64,000 nucleotides of DNA from Pseudomonadota bacterium (GTDB lineage Bacteria; Myxococcota_A; UBA796; GCA-2862545), in assembly GCA_005776945.1 (NCBI GenBank), contig SXOB01000059.1:1-64000 (forward strand), given 5' to 3'. Both the position numbers and the translations under genes were made by a program. Shown piece by piece: positions 44,904 through 53,066 of the stretch (position 1 is the first letter of the stretch; every line of letters starts with the position of its first letter). Below the pieces are notes generated by a model. That model was not told the DNA's origin and did no database searches. It saw nothing but the letters and a program-made list of their open reading frames with translations.

Positions 44904-45398
44904 TCAGGGATTGTGGTCAGCGATCCACTGGCGGGCAGCGACCGCGGTCCGCGCGTAGCTGCGCTCGACCTCCGCCACGACTGCCTTTTCGATCTGGCCA
45001 CCGACGAGGGGCACGCTGACGACGATCTCCCCCTCGATCACCTGTTCGCAGCCGCCGGGGACGTCTTCGATGCGGAATCGGCCCTGGGCGGAGAGGCGGC
45101 CGGGCAACACGGTGGGCAGGACCTTCCACGTGAGTTCGGCGCGGGCGGGATCGAAACGATTCTCTTGCTCGTAGGTCAGGCGTTTGGTGCCCAACAAGCT
45201 CGCAGCGGGAGCCGGAAGATCGCGATCGGGGACGAATCGGAGCCTGCGGACGATGACGCCGCCTTCGTCGCGGCTCGCGACGAGCTCTCGGCGCACGCCC
45301 GTGGTCTCGTAGAGGACCTCGTCGAAGGCGTCGTCCCAGTACATCCGCCACCAGGCGTCGGGCGAACAATCGAATGTATGCCGAGCCACGAAGCGCAT
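44904..45398 (-). CDS. DUF2505/SRPBCC-like protein
   Basis: 164 residues from ATG 45398. It has the START/SRPBCC look of DUF2505: MRFVARHTFDCSPDAWWRMYWDDAF at the front, then alternating strands (VIVRRLRFVPDRDL, LTWKVLPTVLPGRLSAQGRFRIED) and a long C-terminal helix (VGGQIEKAVVAEVERSYARTAVAARQW). The fold suggests a hydrophobic ligand pocket; no ligand can be named. It is divergent from the MopE-type lipoprotein, with only 48 nt between. Confidence 0.8.
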   Translation of the reverse strand: MRFVARHTFDCSPDAWWRMYWDDAFDEVLYETTGVRRELVASRDEGGVIVRRLRFVPDRDLPAPAASLLGTKRLTYEQENRFDPARAELTWKVLPTVLPGRLSAQGRFRIEDVPGGCEQVIEGEIVVSVPLVGGQIEKAVVAEVERSYARTAVAARQWIADHNP

Positions 45399-45446
45399 CG
45401 CAAATCGCCTAACCTGTGGTAGCGTGGGCCCTTCGCAGGGTGCCTG

Positions 45447-46892
45447 ATGCGCGTAGTTTCGCTGGTTCTCTTGGTCGCTTGTGGCCAGTCCGAGCAAGTC
45501 CTTGGCGACGTCCCCGAGAAGATCGAGGTCAGCCCGATCCTCACGGACTACCAACAAGCGCCGGTCGGCGGCCGCGCGACGGCGCTCGTCCAGATCGACC
45601 ATCTGGAGGGCGCCGAGGTCGAGATCAAGAACATCACGATCGCCAACATCGAAGGCAACTCGTTCTACTACGAGGGGCTGACGGACCTGAACCTCCCCCA
45701 AGACGGCAACCTCGCCATCGAGTTCGTCTACGCGCCAGTGATCGTTGGCTATGACCGTGCCACGGTCTCGATCACGCACACGGCTGAAGGCTCACCCACG
45801 CTGATCGAGCTGCGCGGCCAGGCCATCTTGCCCGTCCTCACGCTGTTCCCGCTTGGCCTCGATTTCGGCGCGGTGCCCGCCGGCGCGTCCTCGACCATGT
45901 ACCTGACCGTGCAGAACGAGAGCCCCTTCGATGTGTCGCTGACGGATGGCGTTTCGACCAGCGACCGCTTCAGCGTCGATCTCGTGTTCCCCGTGGAAGT
46001 CCCCGCCGGCGGCTCGTTTCAGGTGCCCGTCGTGGCCACGCCGCAGGACGACGACGCCGTCGCTGGACGCGTCACCCTTGAAATCGGTGAGTTGGGTCTG
46101 CCTGACGTCATCGTGCGTGCCAACGACTGCGATGGCGGTTCGCCGGCCGCCTATGATCTGGACCTCGACGGCGTGACGAGCTGCGCCGGCGACTGCGACG
46201 ACGAGAACGCGTCGATCCACCCCGGTGCGCGCGAGGTTGAAGACGGCTTCGACGACGACTGCGATGGCGTTGCCGACAACGGCACCCCGAGCGCCGACGA
46301 CGACGGTGACGGCTACTGCGAAGGCCCGTACTTCTGCGCGGACGGAACGTTGCCTGGCGACTGCAACGACGGCATCACGTCGATCGCGCCCGACGTCGAC
46401 GAAGACTACTTCGACGGCATCGACAACGACTGTGACGGCGTCGTTGACTTCGGCACGCTCGACATCGACGAAGACGGCTACGCCGCGACCGGCGGCGACT
46501 GCGACGACGAGAACGACGAACGTCACCCGGGGCACCCCGAGGTCGTCGACGGTCAAGACAACGACTGCAACGAGCTGATCGATGACGGCACGACGGCGTG
46601 GGACGACGACGGCGACGGCTGGTGCGAAGGCCCCACGTGTGCCGACGAGTCGCTTTCCGGCGACTGCGACGACCGGTCCGACGACGTGAGCCCCGCCGAC
46701 GGGCTGCCTGACGGCCGGTTCGCGTTCCCGGGCGCCACCGAGCTCGCGGACTGGTACGACAATGATTGCGACGTCATCGTCGACGAGGGGACCGTCAACT
46801 ACGACGACGACGGCGACGGCTTCACCGAGAATGGTGGCGACTGCGACGACACGGATGACGAAAAGTCGCCCGCCTTCGGCAACTGCCCGTAG
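45447..46892 (+). CDS. Lipoprotein with MopE-type putative metal-binding repeats
   Basis: 481 residues, lipobox LVAC (MRVVSLVLLVACGQS). Residues 20-220 are two Ig/ASH-like beta domains (LTLFPLGLDFGAVPAGASS). Residues 225-481 contain at least four repeats of the MopE motif (PF11617 type): GDCDDENASIHPGAREVEDG plus DDDCDG, CNDGITSIAPDVDEDYFDG, CDDENDERHPGHPEVVDG and CDDRSDDVSPADG, then a partial last one. Asp- and Cys-rich repeats of this kind are linked to metal binding and surface location in methanotroph MopE and are widespread in Myxococcota. It probably sits on the outer membrane surface. Confidence 0.88.
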   Translation: MRVVSLVLLVACGQSEQVLGDVPEKIEVSPILTDYQQAPVGGRATALVQIDHLEGAEVEIKNITIANIEGNSFYYEGLTDLNLPQDGNLAIEFVYAPVIVGYDRATVSITHTAEGSPTLIELRGQAILPVLTLFPLGLDFGAVPAGASSTMYLTVQNESPFDVSLTDGVSTSDRFSVDLVFPVEVPAGGSFQVPVVATPQDDDAVAGRVTLEIGELGLPDVIVRANDCDGGSPAAYDLDLDGVTSCAGDCDDENASIHPGAREVEDGFDDDCDGVADNGTPSADDDGDGYCEGPYFCADGTLPGDCNDGITSIAPDVDEDYFDGIDNDCDGVVDFGTLDIDEDGYAATGGDCDDENDERHPGHPEVVDGQDNDCNELIDDGTTAWDDDGDGWCEGPTCADESLSGDCDDRSDDVSPADGLPDGRFAFPGATELADWYDNDCDVIVDEGTVNYDDDGDGFTENGGDCDDTDDEKSPAFGNCP

Positions 46893-46897
46893 CCGAG

Positions 46898-47239
46898 ATG
46901 GCAACGATGGAAAAGCCCACTGCTCAGACCGTGGCTTGATACGAGAGCCTCATCCCTGAAGGTGGCGTCAAGGGCAGGATGTTCGGCCACCCCTGCGCGT
47001 TCGTCAACGGGAACATGTTCCTCGGGACGTTTGCGCAGAGCGTGATCTTCCGCGTAGGCGAAGCGAAAGCGGCGTCGCTTGCGGCCGAGGGCCGGGCTCC
47101 CTTGTTCGAGCCTGCCGCGGGCAAGACTTGGAAGGCCTACGTGCATGTCGCGCCGGGTCAGGTGCCGGATGACGTTCTGCGTGGTTGGGCGATGGAGGCC
47201 TATCTGGCGACCGCCGCGCTGCCGGCGAAGAAGAAGTAG
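46898..47239 (+). pseudogene. TfoX N-terminal-domain-like gene with in-frame TGA
   Basis: Starting at ATG 46898 the frame reads MATMEKPTAQTVA, then TGA at 46937-46939, then YESLIPEGGVKGRMFGHPCAFVNGNMFLG and on to KKK and TAG at 47237-47239. The joined 113-codon product has the complete shape of small TfoX_N proteins (helix, MFG, FVNGNMF, then FEPAAGKTWKAYVHV). The part after an internal ATG at 46979 alone would lack the first helix. A Trp codon (TGG) at the stop position is the simplest ancestral state. Either the gene carries a nonsense mutation or the base is wrong; translation from 46979 might rescue a fragment. Confidence 0.72.
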
Positions 47240-47241
47240 GG

Positions 47242-47625
47242 TCAGCGGCGGACGCTGGCCCACCAGGCCGCTTCTCCGTCGGCCAACTTGGCCAGCAGTT
47301 GTGTCACATCGTCGATCGTGCGCGGTGCCGGCGGGGCCGCGCGTGCGGGCAGGCGCTCAGGCGAAAGGCGGCGGGGACTTGGGTGCGCAGGACTCGGTGG
47401 CGAGACCGTCGCAGCCGGTGTCGGCTGCGGTGTCGGCCGCCGGTTTGGTGGCGTTGGCGGCGGTCGAGGATCGGGCACCTGCACCGCCCGCGGGGCCACG
47501 CCTGGGGGTCGGGTGATGCCCCGGTCCGGCAGGTCGACGCCGCGGCTGAGGCGGGGGTCACGGACGATGGATTCGGGCTGGCGTCGCCATAGGCGCGCGG
47601 CGAGAGCGCTGTTGTTGGTGGGCAC
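47242..47625 (-). CDS. Pro/Arg-rich small protein, unknown
   Basis: 127 residues if started at GTG 47625, which has GGAG 5 nt upstream. The centre is a Pro/Thr/Arg-rich disordered stretch (RPPPTPPNRRPTPQPTP). The ends are more ordered: NNSALAARLWRRQPESIVRDPR and, at the C-terminus, RTIDDVTQLLAKLADGEAAWWASVRR, an amphipathic helix. No homologous family is recognised. It is divergent from tyrS (52 nt) and convergent to the TfoX-like gene. Coding status is plausible but not certain. Confidence 0.45.
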   Translation of the reverse strand: MPTNNSALAARLWRRQPESIVRDPRLSRGVDLPDRGITRPPGVAPRAVQVPDPRPPPTPPNRRPTPQPTPAATVSPPSPAHPSPRRLSPERLPARAAPPAPRTIDDVTQLLAKLADGEAAWWASVRR

Positions 47626-47677
47626 GGTTGCTCCACGGTTCCCCGGAACGTAGACCCCCGGCGCGGAGCGTGGGACC

Positions 47678-48889
47678 ATGGACGTACTGGGGCTGCTGGA
47701 GCGCCGCGGCTTCGTCGCGCAGTGTACGGGTTCCGATGCGCTGCGGGCGGAGCTGAACAAGGGCCCCGTCACGTTCTACATCGGTTTCGACCCCACCGCG
47801 GACTCCCTGCACGTGGGATCGTTGCTCCAGGTCATGGTGATGGCGTGGCTGCAGCGGGCCGGACATCGGGCCATCGCGGTGGTTGGCAGCGGAACGGCGG
47901 CCGTCGGCGACCCCTCTGGCAAGACCGAGATGCGGCCGATGTTGTCGACCGAGGACATCGCGCGCCACACCGCGGCCCTTCGGAACCAGCTCTCACGCTT
48001 CCTCGTGCTGGATGGCACGCGCGGCTTGTTGCTCGACAACGGCGACTGGCTGATGACGTTGCAGACGATCCCGTTCTTGCGGGAGGTGGGCCGCCACTTC
48101 TCCGTCAATCGCATGTTGGCGGCCGAGGCCTACAAGATACGCATGGAGACGGGCTTGTCTTTCCTGGAGCTGAACTACCAGGTGCTGCAGGCCTACGACT
48201 TCTACGAGTTGCATGAGCGTCACGGCTGCCGTCTGCAGATCGGCGGCAACGATCAGTGGGGCAACATCCTTGCTGGCACGGAGTTGATTCGGCGGATGAC
48301 GGGCGACGACGTCTTCGGGATGACGACGCCGTTGCTGACGACGGCGGCAGGCGCAAAGATGGGCAAGACGGCGTCGGGTGCGGTGTGGCTCGACGAGGCC
48401 AAGACGTCGCCGTTCGAGATGTACCAGTACTGGCTCAACGTCGATGACCGCGATGTGGGGCGCCTTCTCGCGCTCTACACCTTTCTCGACGACGCTGAGC
48501 TGGCGCGGCTGTCAGCCCTGCAGGGCAGCGAGATCCGGGAAGCGAAGCGGGCATTGGCGCGAGAGGCGGTTGGCCTGGCCCATGGGGCGGAGGCCGTCGC
48601 GAAGGCGGAGGCGGCGTCCCACGCGATGGTGGCGGGAGCACCGAGCGACGATCTCGAACGCGTCGACGGGGGGGCCAGCGAACGGCTTGTGGACGTGCTC
48701 GCGGCGTCGGGCGTCCTCAAGTCGAAGGGGGAGGCGCGGCGGCTGATCGACGGCGGTGGCGTGCGGGTTGACGGCGAGCGTGTGACTGACGTCGACGTGA
48801 CGCTTGGAGCGTTGGTGCGCTCCGATGAGGGCGCGGTGCTGCGGCTGGGCAAGGCCCGGGCGGTCCGGCTGACGGCCACAAGGTCTTGA
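47678..48889 (+). CDS. tyrS: Tyrosyl-tRNA synthetase
   Basis: 403 residues. Class I catalytic domain with the HIGH-type motif HVGS (TADSLHVGSLL), FLELNYQVLQAYDF and QIGGNDQWGNI for tyrosine and tRNA positioning, and KMGKT as the KMSKS equivalent. A C-terminal S4 RNA-binding domain (VLAASGVLKSKGEARRLIDGGGVRVDGE) binds the tRNA. It charges tRNA-Tyr in the cytoplasm. KMGKT differs from KMSKS, but KFGKT/KFGKS-like variants are normal in bacterial TyrRS. No leader resembling a T-box was seen in the short 5' gap. Confidence 0.97.
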   Translation: MDVLGLLERRGFVAQCTGSDALRAELNKGPVTFYIGFDPTADSLHVGSLLQVMVMAWLQRAGHRAIAVVGSGTAAVGDPSGKTEMRPMLSTEDIARHTAALRNQLSRFLVLDGTRGLLLDNGDWLMTLQTIPFLREVGRHFSVNRMLAAEAYKIRMETGLSFLELNYQVLQAYDFYELHERHGCRLQIGGNDQWGNILAGTELIRRMTGDDVFGMTTPLLTTAAGAKMGKTASGAVWLDEAKTSPFEMYQYWLNVDDRDVGRLLALYTFLDDAELARLSALQGSEIREAKRALAREAVGLAHGAEAVAKAEAASHAMVAGAPSDDLERVDGGASERLVDVLAASGVLKSKGEARRLIDGGGVRVDGERVTDVDVTLGALVRSDEGAVLRLGKARAVRLTATRS

Positions 48890-48903
48890 CAACACAGGGG
48901 TGA

Positions 48904-48928
48904 ACAGTGCGCGATACGCGTGCACTGT
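48904..48928 (+). terminator. Possible hairpin after tyrS
   Basis: ACAGTGC (48904-48910) pairs with GCACTGT (48922-48928) around an 11-nt loop; up to three more pairs can form inside. There is no T-tract after it, so it may be a weak or factor-dependent terminator, or a structure in the leader of the following lipoprotein gene. Confidence 0.4.
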
Positions 48929-48966
48929 CCGACGAACGGCCCCAGAGGGGTCAACATGGAGGGCTC

Positions 48967-49809
48967 GTGACAACCGTTTCCGCTCTGCTCATGATGGGTG
49001 GGTGCTTGCACTTCCTGGCGCCGGACCCCGACGATGACGGCCTGAAGTGGGGCGAGGAGAAGGACCTCGGGCTCGACCCGAAGAACGCAGACTCCGACGG
49101 CGATGGCATGAACGACGGCGACGAAGTCGCGGCCGGCGCCGATCCGCTCGTGGCCGACACCGACGGCGATGGCCTCGTCGACGGCGACGAAGTGGCCGCG
49201 GGCTCCGACCCGACGATGCAGGACACCGACGGGGACAGCTACCTGGACCCCTGGGAGGTCACCGAGGGCACGGACCCGGCCGACGCGAACAGCCTGATCT
49301 ACCAGGGCAAGTGGCCCTACAATCCGGACAAGAAGGCCAACAGGGGCAAGTACGGTCTCCCGAACTGGAAGATGGTCGACCAGCACGGTGACATGGTGGA
49401 GTTGCACGATTTCGCTGGCCACGGCAAGGACATCGTCTTTGACTCCTTCGCGGCGTGGTGCGGACCCTGCATGAACGTGGCGGCTTGGGTGGATGGCGAA
49501 GAGGATAGCTACTACGACGACCTCGCGCCGAGCGTGGTCAAGGCCATCAAGCAAGACGAAATCATCTGGTTGTCGATCGTACTTCAGGACGTCTACGGCA
49601 ATGCCCCGACCCAGGCGACCGCAGAATCCTGGGCCAGCGACTACCCGAATCCGAAGGTTCCGGTTCTCGCGGATGAGAACGGCGACGTGTACACGGAAAT
49701 TACCGTGAACTTCTTCCCGACCGGCTACTTGCTCGATGAGAACCTCGATCTGCTGACGAGCAGTGGGTACATCGAGGACGCGCTGGTTGAGGCCGAGAGC
49801 CGCCTCTAG
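48967..49809 (+). CDS. Thioredoxin-fold lipoprotein with calcium-type (TSP3) repeats
   Basis: 280 residues from GTG 48967, with GGAGGG just upstream; the lipobox is MGGC (VTTVSALLMMGGC). Residues 20-100 hold thrombospondin type 3-like Asp-rich repeats (DPDDDGLKWGEEKDLGLDP, DSDGDGMNDGDEVAAGADP, DTDGDGLVDGDEVAAGSDP, DTDGDSYLDPWEV). The rest is a TlpA/AhpC-type thioredoxin fold with the redox motif WCGPC at about residue 161 (DSFAAWCGPCMN) and a cis-Pro region (NFFPTGYLLDE). It is probably an outer-membrane-tethered thiol oxidoreductase with a calcium-stiffened stalk. Confidence 0.9.
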   Translation: MTTVSALLMMGGCLHFLAPDPDDDGLKWGEEKDLGLDPKNADSDGDGMNDGDEVAAGADPLVADTDGDGLVDGDEVAAGSDPTMQDTDGDSYLDPWEVTEGTDPADANSLIYQGKWPYNPDKKANRGKYGLPNWKMVDQHGDMVELHDFAGHGKDIVFDSFAAWCGPCMNVAAWVDGEEDSYYDDLAPSVVKAIKQDEIIWLSIVLQDVYGNAPTQATAESWASDYPNPKVPVLADENGDVYTEITVNFFPTGYLLDENLDLLTSSGYIEDALVEAESRL

Positions 49810-49819
49810 GCCCTACCTC

Positions 49820-49851
49820 GGAGCGACGCCTCGCCTTTGGCGAGGCGCTCC
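49820..49851 (+). terminator. Hairpin terminator candidate 1
   Basis: GCCTCGCC (49828-49835), loop TTT, GGCGAGGC (49839-49846), extended by outer pairing of GGAGC with GCTCC on the other side of a small bulge. It is located 11 nt after the thioredoxin-lipoprotein stop; it lacks a strong T-run. Confidence 0.6.
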
Positions 49852-49867
49852 ATGCCTTGGTTCATGC

Positions 49868-49897
49868 AACGGCCATCGCCTCGGCGATGGCCGTTTT
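49868..49897 (+). terminator. Strong intrinsic terminator
   Basis: AACGGCCATCGCC (49868-49880) pairs perfectly with GGCGATGGCCGTT (49883-49895) around a 2-nt (TC) loop, and TTTT (49894-49897) runs through the end of the stem. This is the clearest Rho-independent terminator in the window. It lies between the convergent lipoprotein and STAND-like genes. Confidence 0.85.
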
Positions 49898-49955
49898 CGT
49901 TGGTGAGGTCGCCCCACGGCTTGCCCGGTCGGGCGCGCTCGTGGGGGGGCGAGCT

Positions 49956-52511
49956 TTACGCCTCGATCTGACGGGCCTTCGTCCGCATCGCCTTGGCCTC
50001 GTCCTTCAGGCCGGCGTCGTCGAGCAGCTTCTCGCCTTCGGCGAGCAGCTTGCGCGCAGCTTCGACGTTCCCGGCCTTTTGCTCGACTGTTGCGAGGTTC
50101 TCCATGACGTTGGCCGCCTTGCGCCAGTCCTTGGCTTCGCGCAACTTCGGCAGGATGTCGCGCAGGCCGGTCACGCCCTCCTGGGTCTCGCCGACCTGCA
50201 GGTGCGCGATGGCCTTGAAGTAGCCGAGCTCGCGGACGACAGGGTGATTCCCCAAGCTGCCGGCTCGTTCGGCGGAACGCTTGAAGAACACGAGCGCTTC
50301 CGACGGCTTGCGCAGCTGCATGAGGAAGAAGCCGACGTGGTAGTTGTCGAAGGGCAACGCCCCTTCGAGCTTCTGCGCCGTGCTCAACTCGAGCGCGCGC
50401 TGGGCGGCCGGGAGCGCCTTGTCGAAGGCCCCTTGGCGGCCGTAGACCTGGGCGAGCAATTCGGACGCGGTCCGCTCGCGGAGCGGGTTGCGCAGGCCGC
50501 GGGCAATCTGCACGCAGCGCTCAAGCGCCGTACGGGCCTGGTCGAATTCTTCGGACGCCAGCAGGGCCTCGCCGTAGTTGACGGCGGCGTCCAGCGCGAC
50601 GGCCGGTAGTCCGGCCTGGCCGGCCACGTCATTGGCGCGGCGGAAATGCTCGACGGCTTCCGGCAGCTTGCGGGCGGCGCGGGTGACGAGGCCGCGGATG
50701 TGCTCGGCCGTCGCGAAGACGCCTGGCAACACGCCCTCTTGCCCGTCGGGCCCCTTGACCTTGGCGGCCTCGACGGCCTGGTTCGTGAAGTCGAGGGCGG
50801 CATTCGGATTGCCGTCTTGCAGTTCGATGCCGCCCAGGTGGTTGAACAGCTCGCCGACGCGGGCGCCGTTGCCGAGCGCCTTGTACTTTTCGACCGATTG
50901 CTTGGCGCGCTCGCGGGCGCGGTAGGCGTCGCCGCGACGGGCGTCCATGCGGCTGCCGGCGAAGAGCGCCCAGGCGGTCAGCTCCTCGTCGTTGCGGGAC
51001 GCGGCGAAGGCCTCCACTTCCTTGTGAAGCGGCTCGAGCTGATTGGGCGCCGATCCGGCCCCGATCATGCGGTCGAGCAGGTTCTGCAGCACGATCCGGC
51101 GCATCGGGTCGGGCCAGGGGACCTCGTCGAAGTAGCGCATGCCGTCGTGCGCGAGTGCCCACACGTCGGGCGAGTCGCCAGCCAGCACCTGGGCGCGGAG
51201 GTTGGACGCGCGCGCGGCGGCGCCGTGCTCCGCGTAGACGCGCGAGGTCTTGAGGACGAAGCCGGTGCCACGTGGGGCGAGGAAGCGCTCCATGAACAGG
51301 CCGACGCGACGGGCCAGGTCGTGGCCTTCGTCGTTGGCGTGGCGAGCGAGGATGCCGTCGCGCATCGTGCCGCGCTTGAATTTGTAGAGCCACGAACCGA
51401 GGTCGTTGCTGAACTGCACCTGCTCGAAGAGCCCCGGCATGGCGTCGATCAGATCGTCCATCGATTCGCGGTCCCAGCCGCCCATGTCGGCGACGAGGTT
51501 GGACGGGAAGGTGTGGCCAAGCAGGGCGGCAAAGTAGGCGGCTTGACCAGCGTCGGCGGCCGTTGCGTGTTTGCGGGCGCCTTCTGCCGGTGGCTCGGCG
51601 GGCGCGTCGAGCTCGGACTCGTCGACGTTGAGCGGGGCGAGGCTGGCGAGGTCGACGCCGGCGAGATCGGTGAGGCTGCGGCCGTCGGCGACGAACGCAT
51701 CGACCAGTTCGTGCAGGTAGGCGGGACGCCCCGAGGCGAGGGCAGCGAAGCCGGCGGCGTCGCCTTGGAGGCCGCGGCTCTCCAGGTAGGTGGCCGTTTC
51801 CGACGCGCCCCACGGGGCAATGGCGACCTGGGCGAGGTTCTCGCTGCGGCGGCGGTACCAGTCGAGCAGCGGAACGGGCCAAGAGGCCTCGTTGGCGGCA
51901 TCATCGGGCTCGTCGTGGACGAGGACGAGGAGCTTTGAGCCCTGGGACTTCGCCTCGTCGGTCAACGCCTCGAGGAAGGTCGCCGGGGCGAGGCTCTGGG
52001 CGAGCCAGATGCCTTGCAGATCGAGGATGACTGGCACCTTCCGAGAGATGCCGATGACGACTTCGACAAGGCCGACGAGCGGGTTGTCCGTCGGGAGACG
52101 GAGCTGAATCTGGCCCGATTCACGGTCGGTCTTCGACTCCTTCATCGCCGAGACGAACTGCTGGTACCAAGTCTGGACGCGCTTGGGCTGCGCCGCAACC
52201 TGCGTGTTGAGGACCATCTCGACCTTGGTCCGGCGCACGGGGTCGGCCGACAAGGTGGCGACGAGGCTGCCGTACATGCGGATCAGCCACTGCAGACCGT
52301 TCTCCTGGTCGACGCAGGCGACGCGCCAGACCAGCGAGTCTTCCGACGGCAGGCCGCGGAGGAAGTCCGTCGCGACCGCGCGCTTGCCGCCGCCATGAAC
52401 GGCGCGGAGGCGGACGGTGCGGGGGCTTCCGGCTTTGGCAGCATCAAAGTGCGCCGCGAGGGCGGCGACGTCTGCAGGGCGTGCGGTAAACAGCTGGCGA
52501 TCGTCGGACAC
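49956..52511 (-). CDS. Large STAND-like ATPase/TPR protein with degenerate P-loop
   Basis: 851 residues. GTG 52511 is chosen because GGAG (52520-52517) lies 5 nt before it. Residues 1-260 resemble a STAND NTPase: a P-loop-like AVHGGGKR at 37-44 where the usual Ser/Thr after Lys is Arg; a Walker B-like VPVILDLQGIWLAQ; and a later KLLVLVHDEPDD. Residues 270-480 are a helical, winged-helix-like region (HTFPSNLVADMGGWDRESMDDLIDAMPGLFEQV). From about 520 to 851 there are multiple TPRs (GELFNHLGGIELQDGNPNAALDF, AVNYGEALLASEEFDQARTALE, AYGKAIAHLQVG-type units). STAND proteins switch signalling or defence outputs; no effector domain is visible here, so the role is open. Confidence 0.8.
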   Translation of the reverse strand: MSDDRQLFTARPADVAALAAHFDAAKAGSPRTVRLRAVHGGGKRAVATDFLRGLPSEDSLVWRVACVDQENGLQWLIRMYGSLVATLSADPVRRTKVEMVLNTQVAAQPKRVQTWYQQFVSAMKESKTDRESGQIQLRLPTDNPLVGLVEVVIGISRKVPVILDLQGIWLAQSLAPATFLEALTDEAKSQGSKLLVLVHDEPDDAANEASWPVPLLDWYRRRSENLAQVAIAPWGASETATYLESRGLQGDAAGFAALASGRPAYLHELVDAFVADGRSLTDLAGVDLASLAPLNVDESELDAPAEPPAEGARKHATAADAGQAAYFAALLGHTFPSNLVADMGGWDRESMDDLIDAMPGLFEQVQFSNDLGSWLYKFKRGTMRDGILARHANDEGHDLARRVGLFMERFLAPRGTGFVLKTSRVYAEHGAAARASNLRAQVLAGDSPDVWALAHDGMRYFDEVPWPDPMRRIVLQNLLDRMIGAGSAPNQLEPLHKEVEAFAASRNDEELTAWALFAGSRMDARRGDAYRARERAKQSVEKYKALGNGARVGELFNHLGGIELQDGNPNAALDFTNQAVEAAKVKGPDGQEGVLPGVFATAEHIRGLVTRAARKLPEAVEHFRRANDVAGQAGLPAVALDAAVNYGEALLASEEFDQARTALERCVQIARGLRNPLRERTASELLAQVYGRQGAFDKALPAAQRALELSTAQKLEGALPFDNYHVGFFLMQLRKPSEALVFFKRSAERAGSLGNHPVVRELGYFKAIAHLQVGETQEGVTGLRDILPKLREAKDWRKAANVMENLATVEQKAGNVEAARKLLAEGEKLLDDAGLKDEAKAMRTKARQIEA

Positions 52512-52567
52512 GTGGTCTCCAATCGCGTTCGACGACGGCGCGGAGCGGGTCGGACGCAGGGCCGCGG

Positions 52568-52574
52568 TATATAT
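52568..52574 (+). promoter_or_regulatory. AT-rich -10-like element in a divergent gap
   Basis: TATATAT stands out in the otherwise GC-rich 96-nt gap between the STAND-like gene and the lipoprotein at 52608. It could serve as a -10 box in either direction, since it is close to palindromic. No convincing -35 is visible, so this is only a candidate. Confidence 0.35.
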
Positions 52575-52607
52575 GGCCGGCGCGCATCGGCGCAAAGAGG
52601 GGAGCCC

Positions 52608-53066
52608 GTGATCGCGAAGCTCGTTCCGTGGGTTCCGCTGCTCGTGGCCTGCAATGGGGACAGCGAGCGCGGTCATTATTTCGACATCACGCTCGCGGGC
52701 GCAGATGATGAGTGCACGAGCGACCCCGTCTCCTATGAGGAGAAGATCGAGTACCGGTTGGTCGTCGATGGCCAGGCGATTGAGTTGGCCGTGGGCCCCG
52801 ACGTCTTCGCGACCGGCACCGTGAACGGCTGCGAGCTCGTCTACACGTCCGTGTTGTGGACCGAAGATCGCGGCGAGGCGCGCATCTCTTGGCAGATTCA
52901 GGGCTCGGCGCGCGTGAACCTCGACGGCGGCTGCCCGATCGAAAGCGGTGGCGACTGGGAGGGCACCGAGACCTTCGAGATCATTTCGAGCGACGAACCC
53001 GCCCTTCAGCCCGGTTGTGAGTACGGCTTGGACGTCACTGGCACGCACCTCCGCGAAGAAAAATGA
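52608..53066 (+). CDS. Small lipoprotein, unknown function
   Basis: 152 residues from GTG 52608, with GGGGAG upstream. Lipobox LVAC (VIAKLVPWVPLLVACNGDSERG). The mature part is acidic and beta-rich with four cysteines (DDECTS, GCELVYT, GGCPIESGG, PGCEYG) that could form two disulphides. No family recognised. Its stop overlaps the MoxR start at 53063 (ATGA), so it is the first gene of the second MoxR operon and may be functionally tied to it. Confidence 0.72.
   Translation: MIAKLVPWVPLLVACNGDSERGHYFDITLAGADDECTSDPVSYEEKIEYRLVVDGQAIELAVGPDVFATGTVNGCELVYTSVLWTEDRGEARISWQIQGSARVNLDGGCPIESGGDWEGTETFEIISSDEPALQPGCEYGLDVTGTHLREEK

Noticed and set aside
46190-46880. Regular Asp-codon-rich repeats looking like a repeat array
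   Set aside because: They encode MopE-type protein motifs; spacing is irregular and not CRISPR-like.
46937-46939. Reassigned TGA codon or selenocysteine
   Set aside because: TGA is the normal stop of many genes in the window, the family is not a selenoprotein family and the hairpin is weak; kept only as a test in the findings.
48355-48372. KMGKT in TyrRS as a defective KMSKS motif
   Set aside because: Bacterial TyrRS enzymes commonly have K-x-G-K-[TS] here, so it is normal variation.
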